Assembly (NCBI GenBank): GCA_900545015.1
Contig: UQXJ01000015.1
Location: 1 to 30,480, forward strand
Source: an uncultured Mollicutes bacterium
Lineage (GTDB): Bacteria; Bacillota_I; Bacilli_A; RFN20; CAG-826
Direction of reading: 5' to 3'
DNA: 30,480 bases
Part shown: piece after piece, positions 15,383 to 22,440 of the stretch
Numbering within the stretch: the stretch's first letter is position 1
How the letters are laid out: every line of letters starts with the position of its first letter
Program-made: the position numbers and the translations under genes
The notes under the pieces: generated by a model
Told to the model about the DNA's origin: nothing
Database searches by the model: none
The model's input: only the letters and a program-made list of their open reading frames with translations

Positions 15383-15981
15383 CTGTAATTAATAATTTTT
15401 ACATTATTTGTATCGATTTTCTTAACATTTAATGCATTTAATATTTCTTCTCCAAATGCTAGTTTGAAAGCGTCGAATGCGCACATTCCATCAAGAGATG
15501 CTAATGAACGACTGTTTAAATGACTGTTGATTTGTGAGATGGCAACTTCATCTAAACCTTCAACAACATCCTCTTTAGGAAAAATTTTACGTATTTGAGC
15601 ATTTGAATTTTCAACATTGGCTTTTTGATAAGAGGACGCAGGATCACAATAAAATATATGTGTCCTTTTTTCTTTATCTTTTACCGATGAAGCTTCAATA
15701 TTTTCAAACTTATTAAACAAAACATCCCTATCAGTAAGTATTGTGCCAAAGACGTTTGCGAAACAATTGTATCCAAGCTTTTGCTCTAAAGAATTAAATA
15801 ACTTTATTACATCATCAGCCGTGCTATGCTTGTCAAATACAGCAAGCCAAATAAACTGACAAGGCAAAAATGTTAATGTAAAAATCTGTTGAGATGATTC
15901 GTTTTTAGATCCTAAGAAATCCATTTGAACATAAAAACCAATTTTATTTGATAATTTATATTTCAAAAAGTCTTGATACAT
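15367..15981 (-). CDS. IS30-family transposase, C-terminal fragment (DDE catalytic domain)
   Basis: This 204-residue fragment holds the rve/DDE catalytic core. The first Asp is in YVQMDFLG, the second in TILTDRD, and the Glu lies in the KANVENSNAQIRK block after FYCDPASSYQ. Downstream, INSHLNSRSLASLDG matches the usual INSYxRxxLNGxTP region. All three acids are kept. The frame is -1 relative to the upstream half, with a 19-nt overlap. Read upstream of its ATG, this frame gives SGRMYQDF, matching the GRTYxDF motif that normally precedes the first Asp. The original protein was therefore continuous and a frameshift lies just before this point. There is no proper ribosome-binding site, so independent translation is doubtful. 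Confidence 0.8.
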   Translation of the reverse strand: MYQDFLKYKLSNKIGFYVQMDFLGSKNESSQQIFTLTFLPCQFIWLAVFDKHSTADDVIKLFNSLEQKLGYNCFANVFGTILTDRDVLFNKFENIEASSVKDKEKRTHIFYCDPASSYQKANVENSNAQIRKIFPKEDVVEGLDEVAISQINSHLNSRSLASLDGMCAFDAFKLAFGEEILNALNVKKIDTNNVKIINYRAYRK

Positions 15982-16673
15982 CCTGCCACTTCAATCGATT
16001 TCACAATTTTCATCATATTGATATTTTTGTTTATTTTTCGCTTTTTAAGTGTTACTTTTCGTGGCAAATCCATGTTTTTTGTCGTTAGAATCTGTCTATT
16101 AATGTAGTCATAGATTGACTTAACGCAACGATTAACTTGTTTTGTTTCAACTAGATGATAGATGCTTTGTCCGTTTTCAACTGCTTCCTTAACTTTTGAA
16201 TCTAATTCTTCAAATTCTTCTTCAGTCATATTTAAACCTTTTCTTGAAGAAGATTTCAGGGTAGTAGAAATGTTATTTGCAACAATACCATCATATTCAA
16301 TTTGTTCTTTCGGACAGTTTTCCTTTTTTGGACAGCTGTTACAAACATATGGAAATCGAAGTTTGTTCTTACAATCATAAACGACCTTGTGGCTACATTC
16401 TTTTGCAAAGGAACAACTGCAACAATTTTGCTTACATTTGTTTTGACATAATTCTTTAACTTTGCAATTTCCGTAAGACATGCAATCAATACAAACACAA
16501 TCTACTTTACATTTAGCAGATTTATTTACAGCTCTATTTCGCTGAATCTCTCTAGTGATTGTAGATTTATTAACGTTTAAGTTTCTTGCAATAAAAGAGG
16601 CAGATTTTCCTTCATCTAAATAAGTTTGAATTGTAACTCTTTTTGCGAAATCTAATTGTTCAAATTTACCCAT
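15963..16673 (-). CDS. IS30-family transposase, N-terminal fragment (HTH and Cys-rich region)
   Basis: The start at 16673 gives 236 residues, with AAAGGAG upstream; a TTG at 16706 also opens the frame. It begins MGKFEQLDFAKRVTIQTYL and continues into a helix-turn-helix, ASFIARNLNVNKSTITREI, typical of IS30-type transposases that bind their own ends. Residues about 58-120 hold some fifteen cysteines, many as CxxC pairs, a zinc-binding-like insert seen in IS30 relatives of Firmicutes and Mollicutes. The frame ends at TGA soon after KSIEVAGCIKTF, just before the catalytic domain. A TTTTTGA run at the overlap could allow slippage, but the motif evidence favours an indel upstream of it. Together with 15367-15981 this is best seen as one broken gene. 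Confidence 0.8.
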   Translation of the reverse strand: MGKFEQLDFAKRVTIQTYLDEGKSASFIARNLNVNKSTITREIQRNRAVNKSAKCKVDCVCIDCMSYGNCKVKELCQNKCKQNCCSCSFAKECSHKVVYDCKNKLRFPYVCNSCPKKENCPKEQIEYDGIVANNISTTLKSSSRKGLNMTEEEFEELDSKVKEAVENGQSIYHLVETKQVNRCVKSIYDYINRQILTTKNMDLPRKVTLKKRKINKNINMMKIVKSIEVAGCIKTF

Positions 16674-16701
16674 AATTGGTTTTATCTCCTTTCGTGTGAT
16701 G

Positions 16702-16711
16702 GGCAAGTGAG
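16702..16711 (-). repeat. Inner 10-bp inverted repeat, right copy
   Basis: GGCAAGTGAG on the + strand is the perfect reverse complement of 15338-15347. It lies just upstream of the transposase Shine-Dalgarno. Confidence 0.5.
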
Positions 16712-16767
16712 CAATTTAATTATACAAATTTTTGAATGGGAAAGACTAATCGCAACATTTTTATATT

Positions 16768-16793
16768 TGTTGCTTTACGGAATACAATTGGGG
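16768..16793 (-). repeat. Right terminal inverted repeat of the IS
   Basis: Its reverse complement begins CCCCAATTGTA and continues to GTAAAGCAACA, in the same order as the left end. It abuts the right copy of the 13-bp direct repeat. Confidence 0.6.
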
Positions 16794-16806
16794 ATTAAAT
16801 TGTAAG
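16794..16806 (+). repeat. Right copy of 13-bp direct repeat flanking the IS
   Basis: ATTAAATTGTAAG is identical to 15133-15145. Together with the following TTAATTA it forms part of the inverted repeat that appears to have been the insertion target. Confidence 0.7.
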
Positions 16807-16838
16807 TTAATTATTTGCTTTTTTATAGATTTTCAGCC

Positions 16839-16868
16839 TTGGAAAACAGGGCGTAATTGGTGTATAAT
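16839..16868 (+). promoter_or_regulatory. Promoter of ABC locus 2
   Basis: TTGGAA (16839-16844), an 18-nt spacer and a perfect TATAAT (16863-16868). The ATG at 16875 is only 6 nt beyond the -10 box with no Shine-Dalgarno, so the mRNA is probably leaderless. The promoter lies wholly to the right of the IS and was not disrupted by it. Confidence 0.6.
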
Positions 16869-16874
16869 AATGGC

Positions 16875-18404
16875 ATGCATAAAAAGAATATTTGTAAACT
16901 AAATAGAAATATTTTAGCTTTAGGTACTTTTGTAGTGCTATCTAGCTGTGTATTTTCTAGTTCAAGTCCAAATAATTATGTAGAAGGTAGAAACGTAAAT
17001 TATAGAGAAAATTTAGTTTTAAAATCTGAAGAAGCAACTAAGCCTAATTTGAGCTTTTCAATTGCAACAGCTTGTAGTACTGATACATCGACTTCTTTTG
17101 CAATTAATTTTGCTGTAAATAACGGGAAGTCTTTTTATTTGGGTTATGGAAGTGCAGAGAAAGATATTAAAGCTAAGTTAGTTTACCAGGTTAAAACATC
17201 TAGTGGAAAAGTTGAAGAACGTGTAGCTGATATTAATCGTAAAAACAAAAACAATTATTTCGATGCAGTAGGCGAAAACGGAAGCGAAAACCTTTCTACT
17301 AATGTCGATGTATTTTTTGAACCAGGAGAAGAAGTTTTAGCTAAAGAATTTAAAGTTAAAGATATCGTTGAAGCGGTAAAAGGCGAAAATGGTAAGTATT
17401 CTCCAAAAAAGAATGCTGATGGATCAATAGCATTTGAAGAATTTGATGACTGCAATCTTTCAAATTTGAAATCATTCAAATTATCACAATTTCTTGAATT
17501 AAGCTATGCTGGCTCATCAACATTTGGAAAGTACGCTTCATTTCAACTCTTAGGCGAGGGTCATGGAGCGGAGATCTATCAAGGTCTTGGAAGTCAATAT
17601 AAAAGAGTTTATAAGAACAATAAAGACGAAATCGAAAGTGGAAATGCATGGATTAGAACAAGACTTTTATTCGATACTGAAACAGTTTTCGAATTTAAAG
17701 TTGGTGATGAAACAATTTATAAAAATGCGCTTTCTCAAATTGTAGATTTAACAAGTCCAAACTCTAAGATCGGACTTTTATACGACGGAATTGATGCAAA
17801 CAAAGTTGAAGATATCAAAATTTATAATTTCTTTATAAGTTTAGATATCTATTCAAAAACAATTGATAAGTCGGTTTCAAAGAGTACTTATCAAGCAAGA
17901 TTTAACACATACGATGTAGCAATTAACGGGTTAAAAAATTCGAAAGGTGAGATTGTTAGAGAAGGAAATAAGAACGCATATAAGATTAGTTCTACCTTAA
18001 TTGTATTGTTGTCTGTGTTATTATCAGTACTTGTTTATTGTGGAGCAACATTAGGTATTTTCTTCTATGAGAAAAAAGCATTTAAAGATGATGAATTCAA
18101 ACGCGTTAGGCCGAAAGAATTTTTCAAAACTGCTGGAATGGGATTAATTACAATTGAATCCTTGATACTCGCGGTTGAAAGCATAACGCTTAGATCCACG
18201 ACGTTATTAACCTCTTTCAAGGTCTATAACGAAATTGATGTTTATATCGTTGTATCTAGCATTGCTTCGATTATATTTGTAGGGTATTTCATAAAATACT
18301 TTATTACGATGTTTAAGAACAATGCTGAAAAGCGAAGAAATGAAAAATTAAATTCGAGTGTTAAATATTTAAATGAAGATTTATTTACACTTACAGATGA
18401 TTAA
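16875..18404 (+). CDS. Unrecognised lipoprotein with C-terminal transmembrane domain, head of ABC locus 2
   Basis: The start at 16875 gives 509 residues. A lipobox VLSSC (Cys25) is followed by an extracellular domain of about 340 residues, beta-rich and with many Lys/Asn/Ser, with no known family recognised. Three hydrophobic helices follow, near 372-397, 420-440 and 455-480, and then a charged cytosolic tail. Being both lipid-anchored and multi-spanning is unusual. It leads the operon and lies 11 nt before ATPase 3. Large-ectodomain membrane proteins (the RDD pairs) also flank ATPases 1 and 2, so by position it may be an accessory transporter component here. That role is inference. The downstream ATPase has a good GAGGT ribosome site inside the gap. 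Confidence 0.75.
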   Translation: MHKKNICKLNRNILALGTFVVLSSCVFSSSSPNNYVEGRNVNYRENLVLKSEEATKPNLSFSIATACSTDTSTSFAINFAVNNGKSFYLGYGSAEKDIKAKLVYQVKTSSGKVEERVADINRKNKNNYFDAVGENGSENLSTNVDVFFEPGEEVLAKEFKVKDIVEAVKGENGKYSPKKNADGSIAFEEFDDCNLSNLKSFKLSQFLELSYAGSSTFGKYASFQLLGEGHGAEIYQGLGSQYKRVYKNNKDEIESGNAWIRTRLLFDTETVFEFKVGDETIYKNALSQIVDLTSPNSKIGLLYDGIDANKVEDIKIYNFFISLDIYSKTIDKSVSKSTYQARFNTYDVAINGLKNSKGEIVREGNKNAYKISSTLIVLLSVLLSVLVYCGATLGIFFYEKKAFKDDEFKRVRPKEFFKTAGMGLITIESLILAVESITLRSTTLLTSFKVYNEIDVYIVVSSIASIIFVGYFIKYFITMFKNNAEKRRNEKLNSSVKYLNEDLFTLTDD

Positions 18405-18415
18405 GAGGTAATAAT

Positions 18416-20311
18416 ATGGAAATTAAATTAAAAGGACTAACAAAAATTTTCCCTGGAAACCCTAAAAAACATATTAAAGATACAGTTGCTGTAGATACTT
18501 TAAATTTAACAGTCCCAGATGGAAAATTAGTCGGTTTACTTGGCCCATCAGGTTGTGGTAAATCAACTACACTTTATATGATTTCAGGGTTACAAATCCC
18601 TACAAGTGGTGAAGTTTGGTTTGGCGAAGAAGAAGTTACAAACCTTTCACCAGAAAAAAGAGGAATTGGATTAGTTTTCCAAAACTACGCTTTATATCCT
18701 CATATGACTATTTTTAAGAACGTTGAATTCCCTTTAACTAACTTAAAAGTAGAAGTACCTCTCGTTAGATTCTTCGACTACGTATTCAATTATACATATA
18801 CAATGCATGAAGATGATGTACGTGAAGGCATTGTACGTTCAATCAACACACTTACTGCCAAGATTGGTTTAACAAAAAAACAAGTTAAAATTGATGATAC
18901 TTTAGAAGGTAATTTATTAAAACTTACTATTCATTTATTAAAAGTAAGCGAAAAAAACGCTAGATTATTCTCTAAGAATTTTTCTAAGATTATTACACCT
19001 GATACAGCAGAACAATCATGTGAACAATCAAGCGAAGCATTATTTGACGCAACATTCAAATATGACTTCTTATTAAAAGATGAAGAGAAAACTGAATCTG
19101 GTATGTTAGATCTTAATTTCAATGAAAAAGAATTAAATGAAATTGAATTTAAAAAGTTGTCAGGCGAAATCAAGTCTTACATCAACGCATATTCAATTAG
19201 AGAATACGCAAAAGAAAAAGAAAACCATGTATTAATTGACTTCAAAAATTCAAATGGTTTAAAAGTTAATCAATGCATTTCTTTCTTAAAAGAAAATTAT
19301 AGAGTAAGTTCAAATCTTAAAATTAATAACATCGATACTAAAAATGTTAAGAAAGAAGCAATGACTGCCCTTAATGCTTATAAGAAAAATATAGGTGAAC
19401 TTAAAGCTTATGAAGATAAAGGCAATGCTAAGATTTTCTTTAAATTAAAGAAAATTCAAGAAAATGATATTTCTGTTATTAGTGAATTATTAAAGAAAAC
19501 ATTTAATGTTGCTAATGAAGAAATCGTTAAAGCAAACAGTGTCAGCTATAGAAAACTTACTAAACAAGAACGTAAAGATATCGTTATTGAAGTTGCTAAA
19601 CTTGTTCAAATCGAAGAATATCTTGAAAGAAAACCTTCACAACTTAGTGGTGGTCAACAACAACGTGTTGCTATTGCTCGTGCTTTAGTTAAAAAACCAA
19701 AAGTTTTGTTATTAGATGAACCTTTATCTAACCTCGATGCTAGATTAAGACTTCAAACAAGAGAGGAAATTCGTCGTATTCAAAAAGAAACAGGAATTAC
19801 AACTGTCTTCGTTACTCACGACCAAGAAGAAGCAATGTCAATTAGTGATGAAATCCTTGTTATGAAGAAGGGTGTTGCTCAACAAATTGACTTACCTCAA
19901 GAAGTTTATAATAATCCTAAAAACTTATTCGTTGCTGAATTCTTAGGAACACCTCAAATTAATGTATTTGAAGGAAAAATTGAGGGTGGAAATGTTAAAA
20001 TTGGCGATTCAGTAATTTATGAAGGTGTTAATGCAAAAGATCAAGATGTATTCATTGCTATTAGACCTGAAGGATTTGCATTAACTGAAGAAGATTCAAA
20101 ACTTGGATTAGACGCAACTGTTGATGCAGTACAAGTCTTGGGTAGAGACATCTCAATCGTTGGTAAAAACGAACATTGTACAAAACCTGTATTCAGAGTA
20201 ATTATTGGTAATAACGAAATTAACGTTAAAGGAAACATCAAACTTTTAGTCAACTCAAACAAGATGTTCTTATTCGATAAAGAAACACAAGAAAGAATTT
20301 ATTTGAAATAA
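18416..20311 (+). CDS. ABC transporter ATPase, MalK/UgpC type, with roughly 270-residue insertion (ATPase 3)
   Basis: The protein has 631 residues against about 370 for ordinary MalK/UgpC. The catalytic parts are complete: Walker A GPSGCGKST (43-51), Q-loop Gln89, signature LSGGQQQ (410-416), Walker B VLLLDEP (430-436), D-loop SNLD (438-441) and switch His468. The C-terminal region has IAIRPEGF (547-554). The extra sequence occupies about 113-383, between Q-loop and signature. It is Lys/Glu/Asn-rich, predicted alpha/beta, and contains LLKVSEKNARLFSKN (174-188), similar to blocks in ATPases 1 and 2. Codons look more C-ending than in ATPases 1 and 2, suggesting high expression. It serves permeases 3 and 4, which follow directly. 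Confidence 0.93.
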   Translation: MEIKLKGLTKIFPGNPKKHIKDTVAVDTLNLTVPDGKLVGLLGPSGCGKSTTLYMISGLQIPTSGEVWFGEEEVTNLSPEKRGIGLVFQNYALYPHMTIFKNVEFPLTNLKVEVPLVRFFDYVFNYTYTMHEDDVREGIVRSINTLTAKIGLTKKQVKIDDTLEGNLLKLTIHLLKVSEKNARLFSKNFSKIITPDTAEQSCEQSSEALFDATFKYDFLLKDEEKTESGMLDLNFNEKELNEIEFKKLSGEIKSYINAYSIREYAKEKENHVLIDFKNSNGLKVNQCISFLKENYRVSSNLKINNIDTKNVKKEAMTALNAYKKNIGELKAYEDKGNAKIFFKLKKIQENDISVISELLKKTFNVANEEIVKANSVSYRKLTKQERKDIVIEVAKLVQIEEYLERKPSQLSGGQQQRVAIARALVKKPKVLLLDEPLSNLDARLRLQTREEIRRIQKETGITTVFVTHDQEEAMSISDEILVMKKGVAQQIDLPQEVYNNPKNLFVAEFLGTPQINVFEGKIEGGNVKIGDSVIYEGVNAKDQDVFIAIRPEGFALTEEDSKLGLDATVDAVQVLGRDISIVGKNEHCTKPVFRVIIGNNEINVKGNIKLLVNSNKMFLFDKETQERIYLK

Positions 20312-20325
20312 AGTAGAGTGCTCAT

Positions 20326-21408
20326 ATGTTTGAATTTTTAAAAAATAAAAAGGAAAATGTAGATATAGCAAACACTTCTTTCGATGGTGGATCTTTAGGA
20401 GAACTCGGAGTTGGTAATAACGATAATGGCGTTATCGTTAATGTAGTTTCAAGAAAAAAGATAAATAAGAATTACGTCGTTGGTGGAGTTTTAGATCAAG
20501 AAACCAAAAACAACTGGAAAGCTTGGTTCTATCTTGCGCCTGTATTAATTCTTATGGCTATCTTCTTAATTTATCCTTTAATTAATACAATATTTATTTC
20601 ATTCACTGAAAATTATAAATATGCAACTGGTACGTTCGATGGTTTGACTTTAGATAACTTTGCAATTATCTTGGGTTTAAAACCAATATCTGGTACTGGG
20701 GAATCAGCAATTTATGAAACTAATTTAGTTACATATGCTATCCCAAATACCTTCATTATCGTTTTCTTAACTGTCCCTGTATCAATTTGTATTGCTTTAA
20801 TTATTAGTGTCTTACTTAATAACTTAAAATGGTTCCAAAAAGTTTATCAAACTGTATTCTTCTTGCCATATGTTACAAACTCAATTGCTGTTGGTATGGT
20901 ATTCAGTGTCTTGTTTGATAAATTCGGTCTCGTGAATTATATATTCCATTCTGATATTACATGGGTATATGGTGCTGATAGATGGGTCGCTATGGTTCCA
21001 TTATGCTTATATATTGTTTGGAGCAGTTTACCATTTAAAATTTTAATCTTATTAAGTGGTTTACAAAATGTTGATAAGCAATATTATGATGCAGCAAAAA
21101 TTGATGGTGCACCAAAATGGAAAGTATTACTTAAAATTACTGTTCCAGCATTAAGACCTCAAATTCTTTACTTGATGGTCACATCATTTATTGGAGCATT
21201 TAAAGAATATACAGCAGTTGTCGGCTTGTTTAATGGTCCTGGTACTAGTGGAACGGGTAGCTATGAAATGTATACAATGGTCTTCTATATCTACGAAAAC
21301 TTACAACAATATACGTCATATGCTGCAGCAGCCGCTGTCTTATTATTCTTAATTATTCTCGTATTCACCTTCTTGCAACTTTATATTAACAAGAAGAAAT
21401 CAAGTTAA
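20326..21408 (+). CDS. CUT1 ABC transporter permease, MalF/UgpA type (permease 3)
   Basis: This 360-residue inner-membrane subunit has the same helix plan as permease 1, starting TM1 at WFYLAPVLILMAIFLIYPL (67-85). The EAA motif is YYDAAKIDGAPKWKVLLKI (253-271), followed by TVPALRP, for docking on ATPase 3. It differs from permease 1 in a roughly 64-residue hydrophilic N-terminal extension that includes a Gly/Asn-rich GGSLGELGVGNNDNG stretch (21-35) and a basic RKKINK patch. Such a tail would lie in the cytosol near the enlarged ATPase. It lies 14 nt after ATPase 3, and its stop (TAA, ending at 21408) shares an A with an upstream in-frame ATG of permease 4. Confidence 0.94.
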   Translation: MFEFLKNKKENVDIANTSFDGGSLGELGVGNNDNGVIVNVVSRKKINKNYVVGGVLDQETKNNWKAWFYLAPVLILMAIFLIYPLINTIFISFTENYKYATGTFDGLTLDNFAIILGLKPISGTGESAIYETNLVTYAIPNTFIIVFLTVPVSICIALIISVLLNNLKWFQKVYQTVFFLPYVTNSIAVGMVFSVLFDKFGLVNYIFHSDITWVYGADRWVAMVPLCLYIVWSSLPFKILILLSGLQNVDKQYYDAAKIDGAPKWKVLLKITVPALRPQILYLMVTSFIGAFKEYTAVVGLFNGPGTSGTGSYEMYTMVFYIYENLQQYTSYAAAAAVLLFLIILVFTFLQLYINKKKSS

Positions 21409-21422
21409 TGGAGGAAATAAAT

Positions 21423-22397
21423 ATGGAAACAAATGTAAAACAATATATTGATTTTTCTTCCGGTAACCTTGAAGGTCAACAAATTACTCTTGTTATTAAA
21501 GAAGGAAGAAGTACAGTAGAACAACTTAGAAAAAAGGATAAAGTAACAAAGTGCGTTTCAACTATTATTACTTATATCCTTATTACATTCTTAGCACTTA
21601 TTATGATTCTTCCATTCTATTGGATGATCATTACATCGCTTAAACACAATGAAGAAATCAGTGGTATGACACAAACATTCTTCCCTACAGTTGTTATGTG
21701 GAGCAATTATGTGTACGTCTTCCAAGTATTCGATTTCTCAAATTACATGCTAAATACTATCGTAGTTGCTATCTTCTCGACTATTGGTACATTAATCACA
21801 ACTGTCTTAGCTGCGTGTGCCTTTGCAAGACTTCAATTCAAAGGAAGAGAGACTTTATTCTCAATCTTCTTAATGACTATGATGATTCCTGGTGAAATGA
21901 TGGTTATTTCTAACTATATTACTGTAGCTAGCTTCGGTTGGGTTGGATCAGAACAAACTAGATTCCAAGCATATCTTGCAATGATTGTTCCATTCTGGTG
22001 TAGCGTTTACTATATTTACTTATTGAGACAAAACTTTAAACAAATACCAAATGAATTATATCTTGCAGCTAAGGTTGATGGAAAAAGTGACTTCTCATAC
22101 TTGTTAAAAGTTATGATTCCACTTGCAGCACCAACTTTAATTTCTATTACTATTTTAAAATTTATGGGAACATGGAACTCCTATGTTTGGCCTAACCTTG
22201 TTACAAATAATTCTGATTTCAGACTTATTTCTAACGGTTTAAGAGGCAGTTCATTCAGCGATCCTGATAGCGGACTCGTTCAATATGGCTATCAAATGGC
22301 AGCAACAGTCGTTGTCACGGTCCCATTATTCTTATTATTCGTTATATTCAGAAAATACATCATGAAAGGTGTCGGTAGAGCCGGTATCAAAGGATGA
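21423..22397 (+). CDS. CUT1 ABC transporter permease, MalG/UgpE type (permease 4)
   Basis: The start at 21423 is chosen because GGAGG lies 8 nt before it; an in-frame ATG at 21408 would place that Shine-Dalgarno inside the gene. The 324-residue protein has TM1 at YILITFLALIMILPFYWMII (51-70). The EAA motif is YLAAKVDGKSDFSYLLKV (213-230), followed by MIPLAAP. It ends in a FRKYIMKGVGRAGIKG tail nearly identical to that of permease 2. The stop is TGA. A cytosolic N-terminal extension of about 40 residues, also seen in permease 2, precedes TM1. It pairs with permease 3. SBP2 follows after 43 nt with a strong AAGGAG site and no obvious new promoter. Confidence 0.94.
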   Translation: METNVKQYIDFSSGNLEGQQITLVIKEGRSTVEQLRKKDKVTKCVSTIITYILITFLALIMILPFYWMIITSLKHNEEISGMTQTFFPTVVMWSNYVYVFQVFDFSNYMLNTIVVAIFSTIGTLITTVLAACAFARLQFKGRETLFSIFLMTMMIPGEMMVISNYITVASFGWVGSEQTRFQAYLAMIVPFWCSVYYIYLLRQNFKQIPNELYLAAKVDGKSDFSYLLKVMIPLAAPTLISITILKFMGTWNSYVWPNLVTNNSDFRLISNGLRGSSFSDPDSGLVQYGYQMAATVVVTVPLFLLFVIFRKYIMKGVGRAGIKG

Positions 22398-22440
22398 TGT
22401 GTATATATTAAAAAATTTAAAAACATTTAAGGAGAAAAAA

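Larger units (their letters stand above)
15146..16793 (-). mobile_element. IS30-family insertion sequence, frameshifted
   Basis: The element is about 1.65 kb and carries an IS30-type transposase in two overlapping minus-strand frames. Its ends are imperfect inverted repeats. The left end (15146-15171) and the reverse complement of the right end (16793-16768) share AATTGTA at offset 5, GTAAA and GCAACA in the same order. A perfect 13-bp direct repeat lies just outside both ends. The transposase-distal (left) flank is unusually long, about 200 nt of non-coding DNA with several GCAAC motifs. Joining the sequences across the element recreates an inverted repeat TAATTAA-8 nt-TTAATTA. This fits IS1630 of Mycoplasma fermentans, reported to target and duplicate inverted repeats. 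The broken reading frame suggests it is inactive. Confidence 0.8.

Noticed and set aside
15963..15972. Programmed -1 frameshift at TTTTTGA in the transposase
   Set aside because: The slip would occur after the point where the normal GRxYxDF motif is encoded in the other frame, so an indel upstream explains the sequence better. It is not fully excluded.
15338..16711. Inner 10-bp inverted repeats as the true IS ends
   Set aside because: No direct repeat flanks them, whereas the outer ends have matching inverted repeats and a perfect 13-bp flanking duplication.
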